Shown here in pieces: positions 8,532 to 18,700 of a stretch of 64,000 nucleotides of DNA (positions are counted from its first letter, which is position 1; each line of letters begins with the position of its first letter). A model generated the notes under the pieces. It did no database searches. It saw nothing but the letters and a program-made list of their open reading frames with translations, and had not been told where the DNA came from. The stretch covers positions 434,001 through 498,000 of the forward strand of contig JAQSDM010000005.1 in assembly GCA_029945945.1 (NCBI GenBank), read 5' to 3'. The translations under genes were made by a program, and so were the position numbers. The DNA comes from Algoriphagus sp. (GTDB taxonomy: Bacteria > Bacteroidota > Bacteroidia > Cytophagales > Cyclobacteriaceae).

Positions 8532-9311
8532 TTATGGTTTTTGCTCGGCACGTTCTTTTTTGGAAGTTAAGGTGGCGAAGATGTTGTTTTTTGCATCCTG
8601 CAGGTCTGCAAAGCCATTATCTACTTTTCCAATAAATCCTTCCACGGTACCGACTGTCTTTCCGAGCTCGGTAATCAGGTTTTTGTTTGCATCATCTTTC
8701 TTGATTCCATCTGAGTAGATACTCACCCGATAAAGAGGTTCCTCAGTTGTCTTTGCCTCAGCTACAGTTTGGTTGAGGCTAGGAGTTTCGATCAAAGGAA
8801 TACTCACTTCAGGAGTTTCTGCTTTCAGTTCCGGTCTTTCGATCGGTTTGACTTCCTCGGTTGGGATTGTTTCGGTCTGAGCAATCAGGTTTTGAGGAGC
8901 GGTTTTGAAAGAAGGAGTAATCGTTGGTTTAGTTTTCTTCTGAGTTTCTGGTTTTTGAACAGACTGAGAGATTTGCTTTTGGGTTTCTTCTGTTTGTGCT
9001 TGAGCAGGAGAAGATTCTACTGTTTCTGGTTTTTCGATTTCGGTCAGATTTTCCTGAATCACCTCCTGTTGAACCTCTTCGGCCATCAGGTTTTCCTGGG
9101 AGATGTTTTCAGGTTTTGGCCAGAACAGAAAGCCTGCCATCAACAACAAACTAATCGATGCAGCAATTGCCCACCAGATTCCTTTGTTGGATTCGGGTTT
9201 TTGAGGAAGCTGATTTTCCAGCCTTTCCCAGGCAAGTGCGCTGGGCTTTACACTGTGCTGGTCTAGTTTTTCCTTGAAAAACTCATCCAGATTTTTAGGT
9301 GCTTTAGCCAT
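8532..9311 (-). CDS. Single-pass membrane protein, probable anti-sigma factor
   Basis: From the chosen start the protein has 259 residues. An N-terminal cytoplasmic segment (about 1-47, LDEFFKEKLDQH and WERLENQLP) precedes one transmembrane helix (WWAIAASISLLLMAGFLFW) and a long periplasmic tail rich in E, Q, T and P. This layout, directly after an ECF sigma gene, fits an anti-sigma factor, although no zinc-binding motif is seen. The ATG at 9311 overlaps the end of the sigma gene by 8 bases (ATGGCTAA), suggesting translational coupling, with a GAAGAA-like ribosome-binding site. The frame is open for eleven more residues upstream, but that start would lie deeper in the sigma gene. Confidence 0.7.
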   Translation of the reverse strand: MAKAPKNLDEFFKEKLDQHSVKPSALAWERLENQLPQKPESNKGIWWAIAASISLLLMAGFLFWPKPENISQENLMAEEVQQEVIQENLTEIEKPETVESSPAQAQTEETQKQISQSVQKPETQKKTKPTITPSFKTAPQNLIAQTETIPTEEVKPIERPELKAETPEVSIPLIETPSLNQTVAEAKTTEEPLYRVSIYSDGIKKDDANKNLITELGKTVGTVEGFIGKVDNGFADLQDAKNNIFATLTSKKERAEQKP

Positions 9312-9873
9312 TGATTCTTCTTTCGTTTGGTTGTTGACTGGCAATCTTTTCTTTCAAAACATTTCTTGCTCTGTTGAGCTGAGATTTGGAAGTGCTCTCG
9401 GAGATTCCCAGCAGCTCGCTGATTTCATGGTGAGAGTATCCTTCGATGGCAAACAAGTTGAAAACTGTCCGATAGCCAATCGGTAGGCTTTGAACCATTT
9501 CCATCAGTTCCTCTACTTCGAGATGATTGAGTTCGTAGTGATGATCCCGGTATTCAGATTCATCCTCCATGTTGATCTCCATCATCAGATGACGATGACT
9601 TCTCAGCGTTATGAGTGCCTGGGTGACGATGATTCTCTTCATCCATCCTTCGAAACTCCCTTTGGCTTGGTATTGCGGAAGTTTTTCAAAGATTTTCATG
9701 AAGCCTTCGATCATCACATCTTCGGCATGCTCCCGATCCTTCAGGTATCGGATGCAGATGGCCAAAAATTTTCCTGAGTAGGTTTCGTACAAGTGCCGCT
9801 GAGCTGACCGATCACCTTTGAGGCAACCTTGTAACAATCCTGATTCGGTAGAAAAATTGGTTCTGCTGAACAT
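9304..9873 (-). CDS. ECF-type RNA polymerase sigma factor
   Basis: The 189-residue protein has the two domains of an extracytoplasmic-function sigma factor. Region 2 (about 25-95) contains EDVMIEGFMKIFEKL and FEGWMKRI; region 4 (about 120-180) contains GYRTVFNLFAIEGYSHHEIS and a helix-turn-helix LGISESTSKSQLNRAR. It directs core polymerase to a small envelope regulon. It heads a five-gene minus-strand run with the anti-sigma-like protein, two outer-membrane paralogues and the DUF4097 protein, so its own operon is a likely target. The sensed signal is unknown. Confidence 0.9.
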   Translation of the reverse strand: MFSRTNFSTESGLLQGCLKGDRSAQRHLYETYSGKFLAICIRYLKDREHAEDVMIEGFMKIFEKLPQYQAKGSFEGWMKRIIVTQALITLRSHRHLMMEINMEDESEYRDHHYELNHLEVEELMEMVQSLPIGYRTVFNLFAIEGYSHHEISELLGISESTSKSQLNRARNVLKEKIASQQPNERRING

Positions 9874-10060
9874 TCCTTTAAGCTTTCAAATAGGTAGATG
9901 CGAGGTCCGGAAAAATGGTTGCGTGGGTAAGTGAAAAAAAGTTAAATATTTTTCAGGACTGAAAACAGTATGGGTTTAAAGTCTCGGTGATCAGTCTCTG
10001 TTTTCAACAAGGTATTTGAACACTGGGACTGAGACTGGTGACTTAAATTGAGACTAATTC

Positions 10061-10528
10061 CTAAAACACTGCTTTATAATTGATCACAATATCGAGCAAA
10101 GTCCATTCGCCTTCCTTCACGGTGACGGGTTGCACGTTTCCCTCTCCATCAAATGTATTGGCAAAAAGCCCGTCTTCCTCAACCGTGAATACTGTATATC
10201 TGCCCGGGCTCAGCTTGATGCTATATTTACCGCTTTCGTCCGTTTCGATTTCTGTGATCGGTTTGGCGGCAAGGCTTTTGAAAAGTCCGTCTTCCAAACT
10301 CATATCTGAGATTTTCATTAGCGGGTAGATTCGTATCGTTCGTTTGACCGGTTTTCCCTTGGGGTCTTTTTGGTTTTCTTTTCCGGATTCAGAGATAGTC
10401 GGCATTTGATTTCCCTCCAGCCAGGTGATTTGTCCGGTGATTCCCTGCCCTTCTGGTTGATAGGGTTTGCATTGGGTGAAAGCAAAAACGGTTGTCAAGG
10501 CGAGAAGTAAAAGAATGATCCTGTTCAT
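10061..10528 (-). CDS. Lipoprotein with carboxypeptidase-regulatory-like domain
   Basis: The 155-residue protein has a lipoprotein signal with the lipobox FTQC (Cys19), so it should be lipid-anchored in the envelope. Residues 28-150 resemble a single beta-sandwich of the carboxypeptidase-regulatory or SpaA-like kind: ITGQITWLEG, TDESGKYSIKLSPGRYTVF and a closing VTVKEGEWTLLDIVI. No catalytic motif is present, so the role is structural or binding. It lies 11 bp after the beta-CASP hydrolase gene on the same strand and is probably co-transcribed, though the functional link is unclear. Confidence 0.75.
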   Translation of the reverse strand: MNRIILLLLALTTVFAFTQCKPYQPEGQGITGQITWLEGNQMPTISESGKENQKDPKGKPVKRTIRIYPLMKISDMSLEDGLFKSLAAKPITEIETDESGKYSIKLSPGRYTVFTVEEDGLFANTFDGEGNVQPVTVKEGEWTLLDIVINYKAVF

Positions 10529-10539
10529 AGAAGTAAGAG

Positions 10540-11940
10540 TTAGATGCCTTCAAATAGCAGAAATGATTCCAGATAAGTAGGGATGATGGTGTTCCATCCT
10601 AATTCTTCGCGAAGTTTGGTTGCAAGAGTTTCAGAGCTTTTTTGTTCCCCATGGATAACAAAAGTAATTTTAGGCTTCTCAATAAATCCCTCTGCCCATT
10701 CCATCAGTTCTGCCTGATCCGCATGAGCAGAAAGTCCCTCAATGTGATAGATTTTAGCGTGAACTGGTACATCCTGACCATATATCCGCACGTCGGGCTC
10801 ACCATCTAATAAACGTCTTCCCCGAGTTCCCTCTGCCTGAAAACCCGCGAAAATCACTCCGTTTTTTTCATGAGGCAAGTGGCGGAAAAGATGATGGAGT
10901 ACCCGGCCGCCTGTCGCCATTCCGCTGGCTGATATGATGATTCCTTTTCCCTTGAAATGATTGAGAGACTTGGATTCCTCTTGTTTTTGAAAGTAATGAA
11001 GGTGATCATGCTGAAAAGGGTGCTGGTCTTTTTCATCCAAAATTGCTGCCAACTGGTGATCTTTGTGGAAGTCCTGATATTGTCGGGTAGCATTGATCGC
11101 CATCGGGGAATCCACAAAAATGGGCACCTTTGGAATCTTGCCTTTTTGCATCAGTACAAAGAGATGATACATAATCAACTGTGTCCTGCCAACTGCGAAA
11201 GCAGGAATAATGACGAGCCCTTCTCGGTCAAAAATCTCGCGAATAACCCGACCTAATTCTTCTTCAGGCTTGGTCGTAGGGGATATTCTGTCCCCATAAG
11301 TTGACTCAATCCAGAGAATATCTGCTTTGGGAACCAGCGTAGGAGGAAACATAATAGGATCATGATATCTTCCCAGATCGCCCGAGAATACCAGTTTTTT
11401 CTCCTGAGAATCTCCCTTAATCATGATTTTGGCAATGGCAGCTCCCAGGATATGGCCTGAGTGATAATAAGTCACTTCCACCGAATCGTGAATTTTGAAT
11501 GCCGTGTCAAATGGCATAGGGACCAGCATTGGAAAAACTAGTTCTGCATCCTCCATGGTGTAGAGGGGTTGCGGATCTTCATGGCGTGAATAGCCTTTTT
11601 TCCGGGCATATTCTGCTTCTTCTTCCTGTAGTTTTCCCGAGTCCAAAAGCAAAATTTTCGCAAGTTCGGCTGTTGCTGCTGTGCAATAAATTGGACCGTT
11701 GAAACCTTGCTTCACGAGTCTGGGAAGGTATCCGATATGATCCAAATGTGCGTGGGTCAAAACGATTGCTTCCATTTCAATTTGGGGCATGGGGAATTTA
11801 TCCCAGTTTCTCTCGCGGAGTTCTTTTCTGCCCTGAAACAAACCACAATCCACCAGGAATTCAAAGTCTCCTATATCGAGTAAATACCGGGAACCAGTTA
11901 CCGATCCTGCCCCTCCCAAAAATTTTACTTTAACGTCCAT
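10540..11940 (-). CDS. Metallo-beta-lactamase/beta-CASP RNase-like hydrolase
   Basis: This 466-residue protein belongs to the beta-CASP branch of metallo-beta-lactamase enzymes (the YSH1/CPSF-73-like group). The zinc motif HAHLDH is at residues 63-68; further ligands appear in SGHILGA, SGDLGRYHDP and the C-terminal GLSAHAD and IHGE motifs. Bacterial members are thought to be RNA endo- or exonucleases, but physiological substrates are mostly unknown. It is cytoplasmic. A lipoprotein gene follows 11 bp downstream, and a terminator of the preceding PspC gene separates it from the PspC-PadR unit. Confidence 0.9.
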   Translation of the reverse strand: MDVKVKFLGGAGSVTGSRYLLDIGDFEFLVDCGLFQGRKELRERNWDKFPMPQIEMEAIVLTHAHLDHIGYLPRLVKQGFNGPIYCTAATAELAKILLLDSGKLQEEEAEYARKKGYSRHEDPQPLYTMEDAELVFPMLVPMPFDTAFKIHDSVEVTYYHSGHILGAAIAKIMIKGDSQEKKLVFSGDLGRYHDPIMFPPTLVPKADILWIESTYGDRISPTTKPEEELGRVIREIFDREGLVIIPAFAVGRTQLIMYHLFVLMQKGKIPKVPIFVDSPMAINATRQYQDFHKDHQLAAILDEKDQHPFQHDHLHYFQKQEESKSLNHFKGKGIIISASGMATGGRVLHHLFRHLPHEKNGVIFAGFQAEGTRGRRLLDGEPDVRIYGQDVPVHAKIYHIEGLSAHADQAELMEWAEGFIEKPKITFVIHGEQKSSETLATKLREELGWNTIIPTYLESFLLFEGI

Positions 11941-11966
11941 TCTGCTCTTATTTTAAGTAGAAGGTA

Positions 11967-11997
11967 CAAAAAAAGAGGCACCCAAATGAGTGCCTCT
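11967..11997 (-). terminator. Rho-independent terminator of the PspC-family gene
   Basis: On the minus strand AGAGGCAC and GTGCCTCT (11974-11997 in window coordinates) form a perfect 8-bp stem, followed by a run of seven T residues. It begins 5 bp past the stop codon of the PspC protein gene and should end the PadR-PspC transcript. Confidence 0.85.
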
Positions 11998-12001
11998 GCA
12001 A

Positions 12002-13966
12002 TTAGTCTTTCATAAAATATGCTTCTTTAAACTTGGCCTTGGTAAGACTATCGATCGTTTCTTTCGACATTTCCGTGGTATCACTCTCGATTAATTCTTC
12101 CTCTGCCTCATCTGAATTTTCGTTTGCTTCATCGTTTCGACAGGTCAGACAAACCAGTCCGACTTCATTGAAAGTCCAGACATTATTCTCAGAAACATCA
12201 TCGTTTTGATATCCATTTCTGTAAAGAGTATTTCTAAGAATATCCAGAAGTGATCGCTCCATGATGAATGGTCTATTGAAAGGAATCTCAAGAATCAGGT
12301 TTAATTTTTGATCCCGAAATGACTCGATTGTAGCAAGATCATATCCTTCATCAAAGGTGATTACTGAGTCACTCACTGCATACTTATAGCCGATTTGTTG
12401 CGCACGTTCCATTGCCTCAGCCTTTGTTTTTCCTCTTGAGAAATATTCTTCCCGAAGAGTTACAAGTGTATCAGATGTGCCTTCCAGTTTTAGATTCACC
12501 TCATTAAAGGTGGTTTCTTCTCCTACCGGATTCAGTCTCAGAATCAATGTTCCCGGAGTGACCGGTACGGCTGTTTCCACATGATGCCAGTTTTCGGCTT
12601 TGAATAGGGCGACAATTCTTGGGATCTGGAATGCTGAGATGCCTACACATAGCAACCACAATCCTAAGGCTACAAGTGCTAGTCTACCGTTGACCAGATT
12701 TTTGGCAGCAATCACACTAAGACCAAGCAGAATGATAATGATGCCTGGAATAACCAGCAAACTGGATGTTGCGATCACCAACCAGATCGGAATCATATTG
12801 GAGAACAACTCAACAGGGAAGTTATCCATCAGGACACGATACTCATCGTTGGTTAAGACTCCGAAGTAAACAGAGGCAGCAATGATCGGTGCGATTGTCA
12901 GTCCAAGTCCAACAAAGAAGACAATCAAACCAATAAAGACCCGGATCACTGCGATTATAAACCTTCCCAATGGTCCCAATGCGCTGCCTATTCCTTCAAT
13001 GACCTGACCGATAATCCGAAAAGGAGTCAGCAGGATCTGTCTTGTTCGGGATTCAGGGATTTGAGCTGTTGGATTCAGGTTTTCCTTGATGGTAGAATCG
13101 ATGTTGTCAAGCGTGATTTCCCCGCCTTTCATTTTGATCCGCTCGGTAATTGAACTTGCCACCGGTGTAATGATCCAGAGAATCAAATAGATCAGGAATC
13201 CGGATCCGCCTGCCAAAATCAACAGAACAAAGGCCAGTCTTGCATAAACAACCTCGATATTGAAGTAGGCTGCAACTCCACTTGCCACGCCTCCAATTAC
13301 CTTGTCGTCAGGATTTCTGAAAAGCTTCTTGATGTTTTTGTCTTCCGGTACATCATACGAAACTGGTAAAATCACCCAGAGAACGATGTAAGCTATGGCT
13401 GCGAAGACTCCAAAACTCAGATTGAATTTGAAATCGTCAAAAGGCAAAATATCCAGGAATCCGAAGTTGAATCTCATATTCCCGCTGAACAACAAGAGAA
13501 TTGCAATCAAGCGAGTCCAAAGCGGATCAACTGAGAAGTAATGAGCCATTCCCGCACATACTCCGCCCAGGATTTTCTTGTTTTCAAGGCGAACCAATTT
13601 TTTGTACCCACCTTTTTCAGGATCCGGAGGAGTCACGTATTTGTAGATGTCCTCTTCTTTCCCAAATGTTTCTTCCTGATCCAGATCTCCAACTTCTTCT
13701 TCCACCGAAGTGAAATCAGCGATGGTGCCCATTTTTTCAATGAGTTTGTCTACGTTTTCGGCAGTAATGACCTGTTTGTTGTTCTTCAGGTTGCTTAGGA
13801 AAATCTCGGCGATTCTATTTTCGATATCGGAAATGATTTCCTGATTGTCTTTATAGGAAGAAAAGTGTCGGTTGATCGCATCCAGATACTTCCTCAGCGT
13901 ATCGTAACCGTCTTCTTCGATGTGGAACAGGATTCCACTGATGTTGATGCTTATGGTCTTCTTCAT
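12002..13966 (-). CDS. Membrane protein with two PspC domains
   Basis: The 654-residue protein starts with a soluble region typical of Bacteroidota PspC proteins (KKTISINISGILFHIEEDG). Two PspC domains follow at about 122-205 (KKILGGVCAGMAHYF) and 213-275 (DKVIGGVASGVAAYF), each ending in hydrophobic helices. More membrane helices lie around residues 320-470, and a C-terminal domain, probably periplasmic, has an acidic tail. PspC proteins sense or respond to envelope stress in Proteobacteria; the Bacteroidota version is uncharacterised. The PadR-type regulator gene ends 4 bp upstream, so the two form a unit. A terminator follows directly. Confidence 0.85.
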   Translation of the reverse strand: MKKTISINISGILFHIEEDGYDTLRKYLDAINRHFSSYKDNQEIISDIENRIAEIFLSNLKNNKQVITAENVDKLIEKMGTIADFTSVEEEVGDLDQEETFGKEEDIYKYVTPPDPEKGGYKKLVRLENKKILGGVCAGMAHYFSVDPLWTRLIAILLLFSGNMRFNFGFLDILPFDDFKFNLSFGVFAAIAYIVLWVILPVSYDVPEDKNIKKLFRNPDDKVIGGVASGVAAYFNIEVVYARLAFVLLILAGGSGFLIYLILWIITPVASSITERIKMKGGEITLDNIDSTIKENLNPTAQIPESRTRQILLTPFRIIGQVIEGIGSALGPLGRFIIAVIRVFIGLIVFFVGLGLTIAPIIAASVYFGVLTNDEYRVLMDNFPVELFSNMIPIWLVIATSSLLVIPGIIIILLGLSVIAAKNLVNGRLALVALGLWLLCVGISAFQIPRIVALFKAENWHHVETAVPVTPGTLILRLNPVGEETTFNEVNLKLEGTSDTLVTLREEYFSRGKTKAEAMERAQQIGYKYAVSDSVITFDEGYDLATIESFRDQKLNLILEIPFNRPFIMERSLLDILRNTLYRNGYQNDDVSENNVWTFNEVGLVCLTCRNDEANENSDEAEEELIESDTTEMSKETIDSLTKAKFKEAYFMKD

Positions 13967-13970
13967 TTTT

Positions 13971-14300
13971 TCAATTCTTTGAGGTGATTTGTAAAGTGGA
14001 ATTGACTAGTGAGTTCCAGGTTTCTGATAAAGTAGCCAGGAAAGTCTTTCCTTCTTCGGTGATGGAGTAATACTTCCTTGGCGGACCGGACTCGGATTCC
14101 ACCCAGCGGTATTGGACGAGAGAGGCTGACTTCAGTCTGTTCAGCAGCGGGTAGAGCGTACCTTCTACTACGATCATCTGAACTTGTGTCAGTTCATCGA
14201 TCAAGTCGGAAGTGTAAACCTCGCCCCTCGAAATGATGTGCAGCACGCAAAACTCCAGGAGTCCTTTGCGCATTTGAATCTGTGTGTTGGCGACATTCAT
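13971..14300 (-). CDS. PadR-family transcriptional regulator
   Basis: The 109-residue protein is a short PadR winged-helix repressor: FCVLHIISRGEVYTSDLIDEL, VVEGTLYPLLNRL and GPPRKYYSITEEGKTFL are the canonical segments. Members with only this domain and a short C-terminal helix are subfamily 2. It probably represses its own operon with the PspC-family protein 4 bp downstream, a pairing common in Bacteroidota. The effector is unknown. The start at 14300 is preceded by an A/T-rich region that should hold promoter and operator. Confidence 0.9.
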   Translation of the reverse strand: MNVANTQIQMRKGLLEFCVLHIISRGEVYTSDLIDELTQVQMIVVEGTLYPLLNRLKSASLVQYRWVESESGPPRKYYSITEEGKTFLATLSETWNSLVNSTLQITSKN

Positions 14301-14656
14301 GATAAGGTAATTAAGTGTCTTTTTTTCAGGAAAATTGCTTTTCCCATATGCCTATCAGATGAAAAATGATACCAATCTTTTCCATGGTACCTTGTATAAC
14401 CTAATTCCTTGCTATCAACAGCCGTATTTTGAGTCTAAAATTTCAAAAAATGTCTTTTAAAGCAGATTAGGGCTGATTTTAAAATTTCCAGTTAGTTGAG
14501 AGAAAAATGAAGATTGAAATCCGGGTCCCAAAAAAATTATAGAATTGTTAAATTATTGAACATTAACGTGTACGGTGGCGTACACTTTTCACATTATTTT
14601 TTATTTATAAACTGTGTTTTAAAAATTGGACTTAGAAATTGGTTTATTTTAGAATT
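14301..14656. promoter_or_regulatory. Divergent regulatory region between padR and the PorV-family gene
   Basis: These 356 bases carry no gene. The left half should hold the padR promoter; a GGTACC-rich patch (14381-14412) includes CCATGG and GGTACC palindromes that could serve PadR. The right half contains a perfect inverted repeat GTGTACG-GTGG-CGTACAC at 14568-14585, followed by an A/T-rich tract, upstream of the PorV-family gene. Neither has a recognised consensus, so binding by a regulator is inference. Confidence 0.4.
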
Positions 14657-15784
14657 GTGAATAGCAAAAGTCTAAGCCTGTTATTTTTTCTTTTTCTCGC
14701 ATCCTTATTTTGGATGAGAAGCGCGGCACTATCTCAGACGATTGCTCCGAAGTATTCCAATGAATTTTTGAGTATCGGAGTGGGAGCAAGGGCTTTGGGA
14801 ATGGGCGGAGCACAGGTTTCATCTGTCAGGGACGTGACTGCAGCCTATTGGAATCCGGCGGCTTTGATGGGTATTCAGCATAAGTATGATGTCTCCCTGA
14901 TGCATTCGGAGTATTTCGCTGGAGTTGCTCAATACGATTATTTGGGCTTTTCTACTCCGATCAAATCCGAAAGTCAGGTTGCAGTTTCATTGATTCGCTT
15001 TGGAGTGGACGATATACCGGACACCAGATTTCTCTACGATGCAAATGGAGCATTGAATTACAATAACATTCAATTTTTCAACGCGGCGGATTACGCATTA
15101 CTGCTCAGTTACGCGCGGGACTTATCCGATCATTTCAAAGTGGGTATGAATGCGAAAATCATTCACCGAAACGTCGGGAAATTTGCACAGGCTTGGGGTT
15201 TTGGGCTGGATCTGGGTGGGATTTATATCAAGGATCGAATGACTGTCGGGCTCATGGTTCGGGACATCACCACGACTTTCAATGCCTGGTCACATGATGC
15301 CGATTTGGTCAGGGAAGTGTATGGGCAGACTTCTAATGAGGTCCCGATCAATTCGGTAGAAATCACGCTTCCCCGAGCGATTTCGAGCATTTCTTATGAT
15401 TGGAAAATGGGTTCCCAATTTAATTTGCTCACCGCTTTGGATCTGGATATGACTTTTGACGGCAATAGAAATACAGTGATCAGTACTTCTGTTTTGAGTA
15501 TTGATCCGAAGTTTGGACTGGAAGCAGGATTTCAAAATCTTGCTTTTCTGCGTGCCGGGGTCAGTAATTTTCAATACATCAAAGATTTCGAAGGAGAAAA
15601 ATCACTGAATTTTTCTCCCAGCATGGGGATAGGGGTTTTTCTGAATGAGCGATTTCAGATTGATTACGCTCTTTCTGATATTGGAAATATTTCTGAAACT
15701 CCATATTCTCATGTTTTTAGCGTCAAAGTGAGTTTGGAAAAGTTGGATCTGGAGTACAGGAAGTTTAAAGGATGGTCTAAGTAA
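14657..15784 (+). CDS. porV: PorV-family type IX secretion outer-membrane protein
   Basis: The protein is about 375 residues with a signal peptide ending near ALSQT, then GVGARALGMGGAQVSSV and VTAAYWNPAALMGI, which mark the PorV/PorQ family of outer-membrane barrels related to FadL. In type IX secretion PorV shuttles substrates from the translocon to the PorU sortase. This copy is followed 2 bp later by a PorU-family gene, the usual pairing. The sequence fits the Cytophagales variant often called PorV2, so an extra canonical PorV may exist elsewhere. The frame is open from a TTG at 14639; the GTG at 14657 gives a more typical signal peptide and is chosen. Both are non-ATG starts, so the exact start is uncertain. 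Confidence 0.75.
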   Translation: MNSKSLSLLFFLFLASLFWMRSAALSQTIAPKYSNEFLSIGVGARALGMGGAQVSSVRDVTAAYWNPAALMGIQHKYDVSLMHSEYFAGVAQYDYLGFSTPIKSESQVAVSLIRFGVDDIPDTRFLYDANGALNYNNIQFFNAADYALLLSYARDLSDHFKVGMNAKIIHRNVGKFAQAWGFGLDLGGIYIKDRMTVGLMVRDITTTFNAWSHDADLVREVYGQTSNEVPINSVEITLPRAISSISYDWKMGSQFNLLTALDLDMTFDGNRNTVISTSVLSIDPKFGLEAGFQNLAFLRAGVSNFQYIKDFEGEKSLNFSPSMGIGVFLNERFQIDYALSDIGNISETPYSHVFSVKVSLEKLDLEYRKFKGWSK

Positions 15785-15786
15785 GG

Positions 15787-18700
15787 ATGAAAAGGATACT
15801 GCTGCTTGGGTTTGTTTTTTTGATGTTTGCGACACTTGTTTCGGCTCAGCAAGTGCCTTGGTATTCGTATGATCAGACCTATTATAAAATCCCAACTGCC
15901 AAAGACGGCATTTATCGGATTTCTTCTCAAGCGCTTCAGAACTCAGGGATCAACCTCAATACCCTCGATCCGCGGGCAATCCGGATGTTTCACAGGGGGA
16001 AAGAAGTGGCGATTCATGTAGAAGGAGAAAATGACGGAAAGTTTGATGCCGGAGATTTCATAGACTTTTATGGGTTGAGAAACGACGGAACGTTGGATCG
16101 TTTGCTGTACACGGAGTTCAGTACTATTCCCAATCCTTATTTCAATACTCATTCAGATACCACAGCCTTCTTCTTGTCCATTTTGCCCGGACAAACCGGA
16201 AAACGAATGGCTCAGAGAGCAACACCTGCGGCTGATTTACCTTTAGTAACTACCTATAATTCTGAAAAACTTCAGGTTTTTGCTGATCAATATTCGCTGG
16301 GACAAGGCTATGCGTTAGATTTCAGACTTTCCAAATATGACTTGGGCCAAGGGTGGATGAGTGCCGTGATTACCAAAGGTTCCACACGGCAAATCACGTT
16401 CAATCAGCTTGGGAGTCCGCGAAACGCCGGAACAGCCCAACTGGAAATCGGGCTGGTGGGAAGATCTTACAATAACCACAGCACCAGAATCCTGGCCGGA
16501 CCGACTGCTTCTAATCAGAGATTGGTTTCCACCGTCCCTTACTTTGGTTACAATTATCCGCAGCTGAAAATCGAACTTGCCATGACTGATTTCAATGCAG
16601 ATGGAAGCATTGTGATAGGAGTACAGTCAGCGGGACCAGAAGCTGCCGATAATATTTCCCTCGCTTACGCCAAAATCACTTACCAGAAAAATGTTGCTAC
16701 CGGCAATTTTCCTTCTGAACTTTTCATCCTTCCTCCCGGAAATCAAAGAATCCAGCTTAATCAAACCAGCGGAACTTATGTGGCTTTCGATGTTTTCGAT
16801 CCTGAAAATCCGGAAAAAGTGAACCTGGCAGTTTCGGGTTCAAACCTAATTTTTGCAGCCGGAGTTGCCTCAGATTCCAGTAAAGTTTGGGTTCAAAGTG
16901 TATCACAATTGACTCAGGTCGGAGTTTTGAAATCGGTTAGATTTCGAAACTACCTTTCTCAACCTGCCAATTTGATTTTGGTTGGACACCGCAAACTGGA
17001 GGTCCCTTCGCAACAATTTCCAAATCCGCTCAAAGCCTACGCAGAACATCGGGCCTCGCCTTTGGGTGGAGGATTCGATACGCTGACTGTGCGAATGGAA
17101 GATCTCTATGATCAATTTGCCTCGGGTGAAAATTCTCCGGTGGCACTTTATGAGTTTTTGCGGGCGTATTATCCTGTTCATAAGCCAACTCATTTATTGC
17201 TTGCAGGTCGGGCTTTGGCTATGTATTCAACAGCGAGGTCTGCAGGAGTGACTTATTATTATCGAAATAATCCTTCCATTTTCCCATTTCAGGATTTGGT
17301 TCCGGTAGGCGGCTATCCTTTTTCGGACAATATATTTACAGTTGGACTGGATCCGGAAAAACCGGATGTACCTGCAATGGCCGTAGGAAGGATTCCTGCA
17401 AAAACGTCACAGGAACTGGCGGGATACCTGGATAAAGCCATCGAAAAAGATGAGGTAGGAGTGTCCGATGCCTGGCAAAAGGAAATGATTCACCTGAGCG
17501 GAGGGGTTTCAGAATTTGAGTTGGAGAGATATTTTAATTTCCTGAATGGATTCAAAAGTATTGCTGAAGGTCCGTATTTGGGAGGAAACGTGACTACCTA
17601 TCGTAAGCGGTCCAACTCAACCATCGAAGTAATTGATATTGCCGGTGATCTTAATGAAGGCAGATCTATGGTTACATTTTTTGGTCATGGTGCACCAACC
17701 GTGATCGACATTGAGATTGGTTTTGCTTCTGATCCGTCCCTCAATTACCAAAATAAGGGAAAGTATCCGATCATGCTTTTCAATGGATGTGATTATGGAA
17801 GCGCCTATGGAACCGGCTATACCCAGGGAGAAGATTGGGTGATTACCCCTGAAAAAGGTGCTTCCAATATCATGGCCAATACTTCAATCGGGGTGGATGT
17901 GTATTTAAGAAGATATTCTGAAATTTTCTATTTGAAAGCCTTTTCAGATAGTACCCTGATCTATCGTACGATCGGTGAGGTGAAGAAAGAAGCAGAGGAT
18001 TTATTCATTGCACGTTATGGCACCGGAGCACTCAACGTTTCTCAAATGGAGCAAATGGTCTTGCTCGGTGATCCGGCTGTGAGAATATTTCCTGCAAACA
18101 AAGCGGATTATTCGGTGAAAGAAGAAGAGGTATTGCTGGAAAGCTTCGACGACGATCCATTGACAGCACTTTCAGATAGTTTGAAACTGACATTTGTTCT
18201 TCGAAATATCGGTCGGGTAGACACAGACTCTATTCGATACCAAATCAGCAGAAGTCTTCCGGATGGTACTCAGATCACCTACCCTGAGGTTAAAATCCCA
18301 TACATCTCCCGAGTGGATACAATCGTCTATTCCATCCCGAATAGCGATGTCAATTCGGCTGGTGAAAACACTTTTACAATCGAAGTGAATTCAGGTAAAG
18401 ACGTCGATGAAATGACCTTTGCAAACAATCTGATTACTTTCGGAAAGTTGATTCAGCTGAGTGGGACGCTGAATTTAAGTCCCTTGGAATATGGAATTGC
18501 CAATACAAGGGATTTGACTTTGGTTACCCAGATTCCCGGAAAAGCTCCTGAGGATCGGACGATCATCATTCAGCTTGATACCGCTGCAAATTTCAGTTCG
18601 GCATTCAGGAAAGAAATCCGAATCACCACCAAAGGATTGGCGGAATGGCCGGTTTCTTTGCTTTCAGCAAACGATACAGCGACTTACCATTGGAGATCAA

